This document shows positions 24,255 to 35,976 of a stretch of 64,000 bases of DNA, one piece after another; the stretch's first letter is position 1, and every line of letters begins with the position of its first letter. A program made the translations under genes and the position numbers. A model generated the notes under the pieces. That model was not told the DNA's origin and ran no database searches. It was given only the letters and a program-made list of their open reading frames with translations. Source of the stretch: Anaeramoeba flamelloides (lineage: Eukaryota > Metamonada > Anaeramoebidae); contig JANTQA010000029.1 in NCBI GenBank assembly GCA_027625915.1, positions 3,162,001 through 3,226,000 of the forward strand. The letters run 5' to 3'.

Positions 24255-27200
24255 TTATTTAAATAAAAATGCAATCTGTGAAGTTTTGTTATGATCATAA
24301 GTACCAATTAACAAACTAGATTTTTCAAAAAGTTGGGGGCGATGACTGACTACGATAAATTGGACATTGTTAGAATATTGTTGGATGAATTTGCCCAACC
24401 TATCGCAAGAAAACCCATCCAAAGCGGAATCAAATTCATCCCAGATAAAAAAAGAGGTTGAATAAACTTGTTGAATTGATAGTGATAATGTTATTACGGC
24501 CAAACTTTTCTGACCACCAGAAAGATTTTGGAATAGTTTGAAGTTTGATTTATCTGGTTTAACTTTGAAATATACACCATCTGAAAAGGGGTCTATTGTA
24601 TTGAATTGTAAATAACAATCCCCAACTGACATAAAATTGATTTTTTTATAAATCTCTGATAATTTATTATTCAGCAAATCCATTTCTCTTTGGAAAATCT
24701 GTCTTCTTTGATTTTCAATTTTTTCTTTAATTCGTTGTGTTTTCTTTAATGCTAATTGTACCTTTTTTTTTTGTTTTTCTTCTTCAATTAATTTTTTTTG
24801 CAAATTCAAATCTTCTTCTAACACACCAACATTTATGTCCTCCTCCATTTGTTGTAATTTTTTATTAAAATCTTTAATTTGGATTAATAACATTTCTAAA
24901 TTTTCTTTATCAATTTTATTATTTTCAATTTCCATATCCATCTCCATCTCAATTCCCATCTCAGATTCATTATCAGATTCCAAGTCAGATTCCAAGTCAG
25001 ATTCCAATTCAGATTCCAGATCACCTTTATTTTCTTTTTCAATTTCAATTTCCATTTCCAAATTTTTTTCTTTTTCTTTTTCTGTTTCTTTATCTTTCCC
25101 CTTACCCTTACTATTACCATTTTCTTTACCCCCAACCTGTTCATTTTCTAATTCTTGTAATTTTTTATTCTTATTCTTGATTTCCTTTCTTTTAATTCTC
25201 TCTTCTGATTTTATTTGATTGATAATTTCATTAAATTGTTGATAAAATTCTTCTTGATCTTTTAAAACTTTATTTAAATCAGCATTTTTATCTTTGATTT
25301 TAAATTTCATTTTTTCAATTCGTGAATTAACAATTTGTTGTTTTTCTTCGATCTGTTCAATTTGTTCAATATTTTTTTTTTTCTTATTGATAAATTTGGA
25401 CAGTTCTTGTTTGCCTTCTTTCCATTGTTTTCTTGATTTTTTTTCTTCAATTTTCAATTGTTTAATATCTTCAATATTAATGCTTATATCATTTTCTATT
25501 GCTTCGATTTCATTTTTTAATTTGTTATGATTTTCATTAATTTGATTTAATTTGTTTTTCGTTCTGTTTTTCTTATTTATTAATCTTTTGATTTCTTTAT
25601 TTAGCTTAATAACTGATTTCTCAAAGGTTTCTGTTTTAGAAATTGCCAATTCAAGTTTTGTAAATTTTTCGTTAAATGTGTTTAATTTTTCAAGTGACTC
25701 TTTCGAAATTACAAAGGTTTCAATTTCTTCATTGATTTGTTGCAATTCAATGTTGATTTGTTCCTTTTTTTCATAAATAAATTTTAATTCATTTGTCAAT
25801 GTTTCCACTTCAGATTGGTTATTATTTATCAAAGTATTTTTTTCAATTCTTTCATTTTGATATTGCTTTAATTCTGATTTTATTCTTCTTAATATTCTTT
25901 GTGTTTCTTTAATTTTTGGATTTAATTTTCCAATCTCCTTTTTAAAAAATATGATTTTTTCTTGTATTTCTTGATAATTACCTTTTTGAATATTTATTGA
26001 CTTATTCAAATTCTTTTCAAGGATTTGGAATCTTAATATCTTTTCCGTTGGCTTTCTATAACCACCATTAATTTCCCCATCAGAATAAAATAAATCACCT
26101 TCTTTTGTTGCAAAATTAAATTTTTTGATTTTCAAACTCATTTTTTCTGCAGTTTTAACATCTGAAATTAACCATTTTTTTGTTAATTGGAAAAATACTG
26201 GATAAAATTTTTCATGATTTAATTCGATAGCATTAATTAATTTCATGGAATTGCTTGGTATATATTTATCAAAATTTTGATTGTTATTGTTTTTTGATTT
26301 CAAATCATTTAAAATTTCACATCTAACAACACCTAGCCTATGTTCTCGGAATTGCTTAACAATTTCAATTGCAATATCTCGATCTTCAACAACAATAGTT
26401 GATGATAATTTGTTTCTTAGTATTGTATTAAGAACAAATTTATATTCTAAATCAACATGACACAAGTCTTTTAGAAACCCATAAATCCGATTGGGGTAAT
26501 CTAATTTTAATTGGTCAAGAATCTTTTCCATTTCATGTACATTTTTCGTTTCCGATTGGAGCCTGAGCAAGGCTCTTTCAGCCATTGTTTTATTGGACTC
26601 ATCTTTCACTAAAAGATCTGTTTTTTGGTTGATCTGTTCCTTTGTTGTTTGGATTTTATTATCCAAAAAGGTAATTTCATTTGAGTGCTTTTCGAGATTC
26701 ATTTTCAAATTATTTAATCGATCACTTCGGACTTGAGAATCTCTTTCCAAATTTTTTAATTTCTTTAGCACCAGTTTTTGTCTTTTTTCCAATCTTTGGT
26801 TATTTGATTTGGATTCCTTAACTTGCTTTATCAATTTTTTATATTCATTATTTGCTTTTAAAGATTTCATTTGTTTGACTAATTGTTGTTTTATTTTTTT
26901 ATTGTTTGTTTCCTCTTGTGTGTTTGCATTTTTGCTTGTGCTTTCCTTTTTTTGCTTCTTTTCAATTGATTTTAAGGATTTTTCTTTTTTTTTGATATCC
27001 TCTTTGGTTTGCTTCAGTGTCTTCTTTTGCAAATCAATCGATTTTTTTACTGTTTTCATTCTTCTTTTTAAAGACTCTGTTTGTTTTTCTTTTTTCCTTT
27101 TTATGATCTCTTCAGAATTCAATTTCTCGTTGGATCGATCGAAAAATGTTTTTAATTGGTCAACCTTTTGATCACATTTTTGTCTTTTCGTTTCAATTTT

Positions 27201-28412
27201 TTCCATTTCTTGTTTCAATTCTTTCATTTGTTCATTTAAATCCTTGTTTTGTGTTTTTTCTTGTTTTAATTGAGAACTTTTTTTTTGAATAACCTCATCT
27301 AACTCCTTTTTCGTTTGATAAAAATAAATTCTTTTTTGTTTCACATAATCAAAGGTTTGCTCTTGTAAGTTCCTTTTTGTTTCTTCATAGTCCTGAAATT
27401 TTTTAACTTCAGGTTGCAAAGTGTCTCTGTGCCTTGAGATTTCAAATATCTTTTGATTGATTTTCCCATTTTCTTCTTCCAAGATTTCACATTCTTTGTT
27501 CTTTTCATCAATCTCATTCCTTAAAGACACAGTGCCTACAATTTCTTCTAAAAATTCTAACAGAGTTTGTGGCCCACTTTCAACAATCCCCAAGTTTCGG
27601 TTTTGAAAAATTACAAATCGATCAGAGTGCTTTAAATCAATACCAAATTTTAACAAATAATTTGTTAATTCCGATTTTTTTATTGCTTTGAATTTTTTGT
27701 TTTTGCTTGTCTTGAGATAATAACTTGAACTGTAACTATTTCTTCCGTTGGCTATTTTAATTGGGGTTGTTTTTAAATAGTTTTTGAAAGACTTTGAGTC
27801 TTCAAATAGTCTTTTGGTTGGTGAGTATTGTTCAATTACTTGTGAGTTCTTTTTTGTTTTTTTCTGTTTTACATTTTTTTTTTGCTTATTCTGTTTCTTG
27901 TTCTTCTCTTCATCAGAAACAAAATTGGAGTCATTACTTTTTTTTGAATTCGAATTTGGATTTGGGCTGTAGTCTGAGTCTGAGTTGGAACTTGAATTTG
28001 TTTTACTTCCAGAAATAATTCCACCATTATTATCTTTATTATTTGGGAAATTATTTATGGGCGATCGTCTCTTTTTTAAATTGATCCTTACTTGCCTTTT
28101 AAAGCTTAATTTGATTTTAGGATTTGAGACATAGTGACAATTTAAAATAACAATTGCCTTTCTTTTGTGAGGTGGTAATTGATCGTTCACAATCCGATCC
28201 AATGAATCAACCCTGATCCCACTTCCTTTAAATCCAAAAACAAAACAAATGGCTTCTAAGATCGTAGATTTGCCACTTCCGTTTGGTCCTGATATTGCAG
28301 TGAAGGTATCAAAGTCAACAGTCACTTTCTTGCGAAAACATTTAAAGCCAGAAATAATAATAGATTCAATTTTCAATCCTTCTTTGGTTATTAATTCATC
28401 GTCTTCCAACAT
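24255..28412 (-). CDS. Divergent SMC-family ATPase (condensin SMC2/SMC4-like)
   Basis: SMC proteins are ATP-driven rings that shape chromosomes. This frame encodes 1385 residues. Walker A is GPNGSGKST at residues 42-50. A first coiled coil follows, then the hinge at about 640-785 (IYGFLKDL to GEINGGYRKP), then a second coiled coil. The signature motif LSGGQKSLA starts near 1297, and Walker B with D-loop is FFIWDEFDSALDG near 1325. The N-terminal head (IIISGFKCF and TILEAICFVFG) is nearest SMC2, while the hinge and the C-terminal LIGTYDHNK recall SMC4, so the paralogue is not settled. Odd points: Trp in Walker B where most SMCs have Leu or Met, an 80-residue Ser/Asn/Lys-rich insert in the first head half (about 115-210), and an acidic ESDLESD repeat in the second coil encoded by a 15 bp minisatellite near 24965-25020. 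The frame stays open upstream of the chosen ATG (QPTILM), so a short 5' exon is possible. Confidence 0.9.
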   Translation of the reverse strand: MLEDDELITKEGLKIESIIISGFKCFRKKVTVDFDTFTAISGPNGSGKSTILEAICFVFGFKGSGIRVDSLDRIVNDQLPPHKRKAIVILNCHYVSNPKIKLSFKRQVRINLKKRRSPINNFPNNKDNNGGIISGSKTNSSSNSDSDYSPNPNSNSKKSNDSNFVSDEEKNKKQNKQKKNVKQKKTKKNSQVIEQYSPTKRLFEDSKSFKNYLKTTPIKIANGRNSYSSSYYLKTSKNKKFKAIKKSELTNYLLKFGIDLKHSDRFVIFQNRNLGIVESGPQTLLEFLEEIVGTVSLRNEIDEKNKECEILEEENGKINQKIFEISRHRDTLQPEVKKFQDYEETKRNLQEQTFDYVKQKRIYFYQTKKELDEVIQKKSSQLKQEKTQNKDLNEQMKELKQEMEKIETKRQKCDQKVDQLKTFFDRSNEKLNSEEIIKRKKEKQTESLKRRMKTVKKSIDLQKKTLKQTKEDIKKKEKSLKSIEKKQKKESTSKNANTQEETNNKKIKQQLVKQMKSLKANNEYKKLIKQVKESKSNNQRLEKRQKLVLKKLKNLERDSQVRSDRLNNLKMNLEKHSNEITFLDNKIQTTKEQINQKTDLLVKDESNKTMAERALLRLQSETKNVHEMEKILDQLKLDYPNRIYGFLKDLCHVDLEYKFVLNTILRNKLSSTIVVEDRDIAIEIVKQFREHRLGVVRCEILNDLKSKNNNNQNFDKYIPSNSMKLINAIELNHEKFYPVFFQLTKKWLISDVKTAEKMSLKIKKFNFATKEGDLFYSDGEINGGYRKPTEKILRFQILEKNLNKSINIQKGNYQEIQEKIIFFKKEIGKLNPKIKETQRILRRIKSELKQYQNERIEKNTLINNNQSEVETLTNELKFIYEKKEQINIELQQINEEIETFVISKESLEKLNTFNEKFTKLELAISKTETFEKSVIKLNKEIKRLINKKNRTKNKLNQINENHNKLKNEIEAIENDISINIEDIKQLKIEEKKSRKQWKEGKQELSKFINKKKKNIEQIEQIEEKQQIVNSRIEKMKFKIKDKNADLNKVLKDQEEFYQQFNEIINQIKSEERIKRKEIKNKNKKLQELENEQVGGKENGNSKGKGKDKETEKEKEKNLEMEIEIEKENKGDLESELESDLESDLESDNESEMGIEMEMDMEIENNKIDKENLEMLLIQIKDFNKKLQQMEEDINVGVLEEDLNLQKKLIEEEKQKKKVQLALKKTQRIKEKIENQRRQIFQREMDLLNNKLSEIYKKINFMSVGDCYLQFNTIDPFSDGVYFKVKPDKSNFKLFQNLSGGQKSLAVITLSLSIQQVYSTSFFIWDEFDSALDGFSCDRLGKFIQQYSNNVQFIVVSHRPQLFEKSSLLIGTYDHNKTSQIAFLFK

Positions 28413-28868
28413 AAGGATTGTTGGTTGTGCTTTTTCAGAAAAGTTTAAAAAAAAAATAAAGTTTTGAAAAAATAGAAAAAATGTTCCAAAAATAATCTTT
28501 CACTTTTAATAGTTATTCTCTAACACAGTCTATTCTTTGAGGGTTGTGATCCAGTTTTTTTCACAATTTTTGAAAAAGTTTACTGAATTTATTCAGAAAA
28601 TTAGATTGATTTTTTAAATTAAAAGAGAATACAAGCAACATAATCAAATTAAAATTTACTGACTATTTCAATTTTATGCATGACCAAGAGGTTGGAGTAC
28701 AATGTTTCAAGACTAAAAAAACATTTAATTTATTAAGTGTTGAAAGGATAATTAAAATTTAATATGTATTTTTGGATTTCATGGAATTCTGGAAAATTTT
28801 TTGTTGATCCAAAAACTTTAATTATTTTTTGAATGAAACAAGATAAATTTGAAATCAATTTTGTTTAC
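28413..28868. other. Spacer upstream of the SMC gene
   Basis: It contains the SMC promoter and possibly an intron: a T-rich tract ends in GAAAAAG at about 28433, 20 bases upstream of the chosen ATG. No upstream exon with matching phase was found. Confidence 0.35.
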
Positions 28869-28959
28869 CTCTTGTCAAACTTTCCCTCAAGATAATTTTG
28901 AAGGGTAATTATGCCCTTGTCTTTAACACAATAATATTGATTATAAAGTTCAAGGTACC
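28869..28959 (-). other. Isolated exon-like segment of unknown gene
   Basis: Between an acceptor-like AG at 28961-28960 and a donor GTAAAC at 28868, the minus strand encodes 30 residues (YLELYNQYYCVKDKGIITLQ, then NYLEGKFDKR) with unbiased codon use. The G-x-I spacing faintly recalls an EF-hand loop without its acidic ligands. It joins the SMC frame in the wrong phase, so it is probably a remnant or an exon of another gene. Confidence 0.25.
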
Positions 28960-30404
28960 CTTCTCATCTTGGACTTTTGGATTTAGAAAGACTTTTCAAG
29001 GTAAATTTTCAATTTGGGTTCATAGAATAAGTTTTGTACAACGAACAAATTTTTGAAATAAACCTAAAATTTTCTAAAATCTTGTCTAAATTATAGTTAG
29101 GTAGAAAAACTCTAAAGTCGAGATAAGGGTTTCTGGGAGTGCCTATGTTTTTTTATTTTGAAAAATAAACCCAACTGTAAATTAAAAAAAAGTTTTGTCT
29201 ATTCTCAAATTAAAAAAAAACAATGGTAAACCGGGGATAATTTTGTTTTCTCACCCCTCTTCAATAATAAAAAAAAAAAACCTTGTAAAATTTAAATTTT
29301 AATAATATTTATTCACATATCATTCTTTTAAAACCCCGGCTTTGTAAATTGTATCTTTAATATTAATTTGTAATGAGTATAATTATCAGAAAAATATAAA
29401 CATTTAGAATCATTCAAATGGGGAAAAAATAAACTTGTATTAGGTATCAAACATATTATTTTGGTTCATAACTAATCACTCGTCTACTTTGCATAATTGT
29501 TAAGAGTGGTTACAAAAAAGTATTATCTATATATAAAAAATAAAATTTAAGAGTGTAAAACTTATAAATTGAAGGGTATTTATAACACATTTACTTTTTA
29601 TTTAACACAATTAAGATTGTATATCAATATTTTTTTTTTTTTTTTATCAAGTTACAATTATCGGACAAATACACAATTGTTTTTTATATTATTCGATCAG
29701 TCGAAGAAAAAAAGAAAAAAAATGAAAAAAAAAAGGATTTTATGTAATAATTACAATTTTTTTGCATTTTTTATATTATTTTATGCCTTATATGTAATCT
29801 CTAATAATATACACTAAATACTAAAAGGAGTATTATAAAAACATTTTATTTTTACTTTGATAATTGAAATTTTTATTTCCCTATGATTCAATCACCTAAA
29901 AAAAATTTTTTTTAAAAGATCAAAATAAAGCACAATATAATTTAAAAATTTCAATTGATAACCTTAAAATCCAATTTTTTTCTGAAATATCTTCCAATAT
30001 ATTAGTTTTACACTATAAATTTATAAATTATATATATACTAACTTTTTTTAACCACTACACGTATTTGCAATTCAGACAGGATACAATTTCTTCTGATAT
30101 TAAATTCTGAAATATTGAATATATTTTTAAATTATTATGTGTCAAGTGGATACAAAAAAAGGACTTAAAAAATGAACCGATACAATAAATTACAACATAT
30201 TTAAATGAAAATTTACTTTATGGAAAAAAATTAAGAGCAAATGAAAATATTTCCACATTTCAAACTAAAATAACAAAATTAAAATCCATCCAAAGTTAAA
30301 GAGTGATCAGCTAAGAGCCAAAATATTACTTGGTCATATGATCATGAAAAAATTTTGATAAAAAAATTAAATATTCGTCAATTTATCACTTTTTTATAAC
30401 TTCG
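28960..30404. other. AT-rich DNA, nothing recognised
   Basis: Apart from a small CCGGGG / CCCCGG inverted pair (about 29232 and 29335), nothing stands out. The frame at 29569-29817 is low complexity. Confidence 0.35.
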
Positions 30405-30640
30405 CTTAAAATAAACACTATTGATTAATAAAAGATCTTGGATCAAAAATTATTTTTCAAGGTTTTTGATATTTAAGTTGGAAAACCTAATTTTCTTGTA
30501 AGATTTTTTACAAATTTAGTAATAAAAATTTCAATAATTTTTTTCCTTAATTCAAAGGTTATTTGAAAATCTTGTAAAAAATGTTTTAAATAAATAAATA
30601 TCCTTCAAAGGCTAATCAATTATTTTAATTTTTAAAGAAT
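30405..30640 (+). repeat. Dispersed repeat, second copy of 16240-16510
   Basis: It aligns in the same orientation with 16240-16510 through the ATCAAAAATTATTTTTCAAG block and its flanks. A fragment related to the 47.4 kb foldback (TGATCAGCTAAGAGCCAAAA) lies just before it at about 30304, and another at about 31085-31125. Confidence 0.55.
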
Positions 30641-32938
30641 TTTTTATTTTTTTATTTAAATTGGAATATATATATGTTTTTAGATTTTACAATAATTATT
30701 ATAAGGAATTTTTTTCTCTATTTCATTTTTATTAGATGAGTATAACATTTTCAAAACTATTAGTCATTATCTATCAAAATAAATATCTCAAAGTTGAATT
30801 AAACTAAAATTCACCCCACTATTTATTTGGAATTTTTTACCCCCCCACAAAAAAAAAAAAAAAAAATACATCTTTTCTTTTATGAATAGAGACTTTTAAA
30901 AACCTACTACGACTTAAAACAATAAATACAATACTCTCACAAATTTTAAGTTCTCTAATTCTGATTATATTGAAAAAAAACTTTTTTGTTAATAATTATA
31001 GGTTAATGAAAGTAGTTTTGTCTAACATAAATTTTTCACTCTTATTTTGCATACTAGCGCACACCTAATAAAAAACAATTGTTTTTCCAATTTCAGAGAC
31101 TGTAAACTTTTAGGGTTATTTAACTATCCTCTAAATCCATGCTAAAAACAATTTTAATTATAAAATATCTGTAAAAGTTCTAATTTGTGAATATATTTTT
31201 TACTAATTTTTTTCTTTGTTCTAAAACCAAAAACCCAAGTACAAAAATTTGACTGATTATTAAAATCACCAAAGAATTCAAAACATCCAAATAAAACCCA
31301 AATTTAATCATTTTCAATTTTACAAATTTAAAATTTCTTGCAAAGAATAGCAAAATTGAAATATTTCAGATTTTTTAATGTATTATTTATTGATTAACAT
31401 GAAATTGACTTCAAGGTTTTAACAATAATCATTATTTCAGTTTGAGGAATTTCGGTTTCAGGTATCATTTTTGATCTGTGAAAATGAAGTATAAAAATAT
31501 TTGAAAAATTTTCTTTTTTGTGAAACATTTTATTTCAAAACAAATTTGAATATTTTTTAACTGAAAGATTATCATTTTGTGAAAATAAACCACCAAAAAA
31601 CACAAATGGATTGCATCCTAAATGGGTCCTAATTTTCATTCAGATATCCAAAAAATGATTTTAAAAGAATACATTTCAAATTTTTAATTCCCTAAATTAG
31701 CTTATTATTATTCTTTTCCCTTTAGAATTGAGGTCTTTGGAAATTTATTAAAACTCTTGAAACTTTGATTTTTTTTTTTGGAAAGCTGACTGAATATTTA
31801 GATTCTTTTATATCGAAATTAATAGTATAAATGGAATCCTCCATAATGACTAGACCCTGAAAATATCACAGACTTTGAAATTGATAAAATCATAAAAAAA
31901 AAAGTTTTCACTTTTTAAATATGGTTCAAATAAAAATTGAGAAAACATTTTCAAATCCTCTACATTTTTCTTTTTTAATTAACAATTCTTCTTTTCGTTT
32001 TGGGTTATTAGTTTACCTAAATTTTATCCGATAAATCCAATAAAAAAAAACAATCAAAAAATATAAATAAAAAACACAACTTTCGACTGTTTCATCTAAA
32101 AACTCTTAAAAGAAAAATATGGAAAAAGAATTAAAAATTTTTTTCTCATTATTACTTCGCAAAATGTAGATCTTTATATTTGTTTGGAAAAGTTTTTTGA
32201 AATTTTTGTTCATTTTATCTTACACTTAACAGTTTCAATTAAAGTCAGAAAAAAAAATATAAAAAAAAAACAAAATAACAAAGTGAAATTGAACTTTGAA
32301 GAAAAAGAACAAAATTCAATTTGCCTAAATTTTCTCTATTATAACCTGAGTAGAAACAATTCCTTTTTTTTGATCTGACTACAACTGGTTTTTGAATTGT
32401 TTTTTCAAAAGAACCATATTTCTCTTTTAGATCATCTTAAACCAAACAAACAGAAATTGTCAAGATACACTTCAACAATCTTTTCTCACATTTTTTCAAA
32501 ATCTATTTGATGGAATTCACCATTCAAATCTTTACTCTTTCTTTAATTTTCAGAGTTATTCGCAAATATTACTTTAAAAAAAAAAATCTAAATTCTTTTT
32601 TAAATTGATCAAGATCAAATTCCATAAAACAATTCACTCTTTTTTGAAATCAAATTTTTCTGTTAAAAATACAAATTCAAGTAAATAAAAAATATATCAT
32701 TTCAAAAACATTCTTTTGGTTGAAAAATGTGTTTCAATTAATTTTATTCAAAGATCAACTGTAACTAAAAATTTATTTTTTAAAAAAAAACAAAATTCTA
32801 TTTTTAATAGCTTTTTCAATTGAGAAAAAAACAAGTATAAATAATCCTAAAGCAACTCAAGAGAGAAAAGAAAGATTTCAAGCGATTTCAAAAATCTTTT
32901 TATGAAACACCAAATTCTTTTGATAAAATAAAAAGTCA
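30641..32938. other. AT-rich DNA with scattered repeat ends
   Basis: No gene. The phrase ATAATGACTAGACCCT at about 31845-31860 is a solo end of the TTAA-flanked element family described at 48035-49209. Confidence 0.4.
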
Positions 32939-33802
32939 CCATTGTGAAAAAAATTTGGTTCATTAAAAAAAATTGGGTCAGTCAAAAATTTGTTTTCGTT
33001 TTTTAAATAATAAATATTAGCAAAATGATTTTTGATCAAAGTAAAATTTTATGAACAAATCTTACATTTAAGAAAAACCAAAGTCACTATCAATAATAAT
33101 TTTCAAAAGTAAAATTAAATTGTTGCATTTTGAGCTTTTAGAATTACTATGGAACTCTAAAAAACAAAAATTTATTTTTAATTGTCAACTACACTAAAAA
33201 TAAGAGAACTATTGAATAGGAAATATTAAAATCTATTAATTCAATAAGATATTTATCATTGTTAATAAACGCAAATCTATCATGGTTAATCTTGAATGAC
33301 CTTTTAAATCAAATTGAATAATAAAATCTTCCAAAAAAGCTGTTTTTTCGAAAGAGGTTGATTTTCACTAATGTTTACAATCAAAACTTCAAAATACGGA
33401 AATATCATGATTTCAGAAACCATTTAAATTCTTAAAATCCCCGTAAACAAACCTTAATTTAAAATGGTTATTAATTTTTCGTTTTCCCAAACAATGATTA
33501 ACTTGATCTTGGAAGGTAATCTAATAAAAAAAAATCAACATTTTTAGTAAAGTTTACAATTAAAAATAAATTTTTGTTTTTTAGAGTTCCATAGTAATTC
33601 TAAAAGCTCAAAATGCAACAAGATAATATTGCATTTGAAAATTATTATTGATAGTGACTTTGGTTTTTATTAAATGTAAGATTTGTTCATAAAATTTTAC
33701 TTTGATCAAAAATCATTTTGCTAATATTTATTATTTAAAAAACGAAAACAAATTTTTGACTTACCCAATTTTTTTTAATGAACCAAATTTTTTTCACAAT
33801 GG
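32939..33802. mobile_element. 864 bp foldback element with ~240 bp arms, apparently recent
   Basis: The arms (32939 to about 33185 and about 33565-33802) are reverse complements with only a handful of differences by eye. The ends are CCATTGTGAAAAAAATTTGG and its complement. Both sides carry the trinucleotide TCA (32936-32938 and 33803-33805), which looks like a 3 bp target duplication. The loop of about 375 bp has no recognisable gene. It is a non-autonomous element; it shares its terminal dozen bases with the ~410 bp family at 21134 and 50260. Confidence 0.85.
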
Positions 33803-34617
33803 TCAATTTCTTTTTTAAAAAGAGAAACAAGATCTATTTTTTTAAAAACAACGAGACACTATTTTATCATCTCCTTTGTTAAAAGTTTCAAATTATTAAG
33901 AGCAAAATTGATCTTTCTCATTTGAAAAATTTTTATAACAAATCATCAAAAAAAAGAGGGAAGTGAGAAAGGTTTTGGGTTATATTCGATTCCAAGTGTT
34001 GGTGTTATATTTCGATATGTTCTCTTTTTTTGAAAAAAAATTTCACTTTAATTGAATTTATTGAAAACAAGTGAAAGCTTTGATCAGTACACCAATTTAC
34101 AAAATTTCTGGGGTATTTAAAATTGAAAAAGACATTTCAAGAAGAAAAAAGAATGAGAAAAAGAAAAAAAATTAAATGTGAAATAAGGGATTTTTATTCA
34201 TTTTGATATTTTGAGTGAAATTCGATTCTAATTCAAAAAAAAAATCAACTTTAGGTTTTATTTTAAGGAACAAAAGTTTTTTTTTTTTTTTGAAAAAGGA
34301 AAAAATAAAAACAAATCGAAAAAATCACACAAAATTCAAAAAAATTGATTGAATAATAAAGAATCTAATAACAAAAAGAAACCAAAAGAAAGTTTAAATT
34401 CTTTTAAAAATCTTTTAGGTTTCTTTTCAAAGTAAAAAGGAAATAATAATAATAATAACAAAAACAAGAACAGGAAAAAGAAAAAAAAGAAGTATAAAAA
34501 AAAAAATCTAATAACAATAAAGTAAAAAATACACCAAAATTTTCGTAGTTATACAAAAAATTTTAATCTTATAATGGTTTTTGTTGTTGTTGTTGTTGAT
34601 GATGGTGTTGTTTTTGT
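33803..34617. other. Spacer downstream of the UBA-like gene
   Basis: AT-rich, with a short GTT repeat at about 34578-34600 just past the stop codon of the next gene, probably in its 3' untranslated region. Confidence 0.4.
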
Positions 34618-35338
34618 TTAGTTTTGTCCCCAATTAAAAACCATTCTCTTTCGGCTTCGATCATTAATTTTTTGAAATCCGATTCGTTCCAAGTATGTGA
34701 TTACACCACGCTGTAAATTCTTCGAGGTAACAACACTTTTGTTTATTTGTGTATAAATGACAAAAAGCCTTTTGTCAATAACAATTTTTTCTTTGGTTTT
34801 CAAGGCATCTGGGAAACCAGATAAAAGTGTGTTGTCATACAACTTGAAAGCAATAAGTCTTTGACGCCAAGAGGGACTTGGGTTTGACATTAAAAAGCTA
34901 CTAAGTTCGCTGAAGTTCATTTGTTCATGATTTTCAAGTGAAATGATTGTTTCACTTTCCAAATCAAATTGATCAATAAAACCTTCCGAGTTTGGATCGT
35001 TTTGTGGCAAGATTTCTCGAACATTCATTTTTTCTGTTAAGGGTTCTTGTTTGTGCGTTTTTATTGGTCTTCTTTTTGTTGACAAAAGTTTTGTCAGAAT
35101 GAAAAGTCCAAGTGAAGACTATTGATGTTTTAATAAAAAAAAAAATCAAAATTCGATTAATCAAGTCAATTCCAATTTATTTTAAAAAAAGCGAGGTATT
35201 TACCGAATAGTCAAAATTTCCACAAGATAGGAATTTTAAAGCTTCTGATCTTTCACAGCCAAGTTCTAAAGTAAAGTCAGAGACTAATTGTTCTCGTTTT
35301 TTTGTGGTGACTGTCGTTAAACCTAGCATTTGATAAAG
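34618..35338 (-). CDS. Small unknown protein with N-terminal UBA-like (TAP-C type) helix bundle
   Basis: Exon A (35338-35204) and exon B (35118-34618) join in phase 0 across an 85-base intron (donor GTAAAT, acceptor CAATAG) and end in TAA. From the first Met in exon A (35329) the product is 208 residues. A T-rich acceptor precedes exon A, and a start codon directly before a donor-like GTGAAT at about 35450 could add one tiny 5' exon. The junction (REQLVSDFTLELGCERSEAL, then KFLSCGNFDYSSSLGLF) has the spacing of the UBA-like bundle found in p47, FAF1 and NXF/TAP C-termini, which binds ubiquitin or nucleoporins. The remaining ~150 residues have no recognised domain; they begin with a basic patch (KRRPIKTHK) and end in a basic segment (NDRSRKRMVFNWGQN). 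The function is unknown, and the UBA-like call rests on pattern only. Confidence 0.6.
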
Positions 35339-35459
35339 CTAAAACAAAAAATCTGTTTTGGGTGTGGCAAAGAGTAAAAATAAATTAAAAAATCTATTAA
35401 AAAAAAAATTTAAAACAAAAAGAAAAAAATGAAATTATATTCACCATAAATCTTTTTAA

Positions 35460-35972
35460 TTTTTAATAACGGAACAAGATTAACTATATTTCAACCTATG
35501 AACCTTTTTTAGTTTGGTTTTAACAACCAAAGAGGATCTCAAATCAATTAACTTTGGAAATTTTGATCTTAAAATTAAATTTGTTGAAAATTAGTATTTA
35601 ATTTTTATCAAATAAAAAGATTCTTTTTGAACCCCCAAAAAAATATCTCTCTATTTCGAATTGGGTCCAAAGACAGAAAAAGAAATTCTAAAAAAAATTG
35701 ATTAAATCTATTTACCAAAGTGACAAACTTATTCAAATAAATATTTTTACCGTTTATAAAAAAAAACATCAAATTGATCAATTTAAATATCAAAGAAAAA
35801 AAAAGAGATTTTTTTTTAGGTTTTAGATCACCAAAATTTCATTTGAAGTAAATCAAGCAAAAAATAATGAAAGTGTGAGTTAGTTTGAACCTAAAGAATC
35901 AAAGAATGTTTTTCTTGAATAATTTGAAATTTATTCTCTTTTAGTTGACGAATTATTTTTTCATTTTTATCT
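35460..35972. other. Spacer upstream of the UBA-like gene
   Basis: AT-rich promoter-side DNA with no recognised gene. The frame at 35608-35793 is composition noise. Confidence 0.35.
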
Positions 35973-35976
35973 TTAA

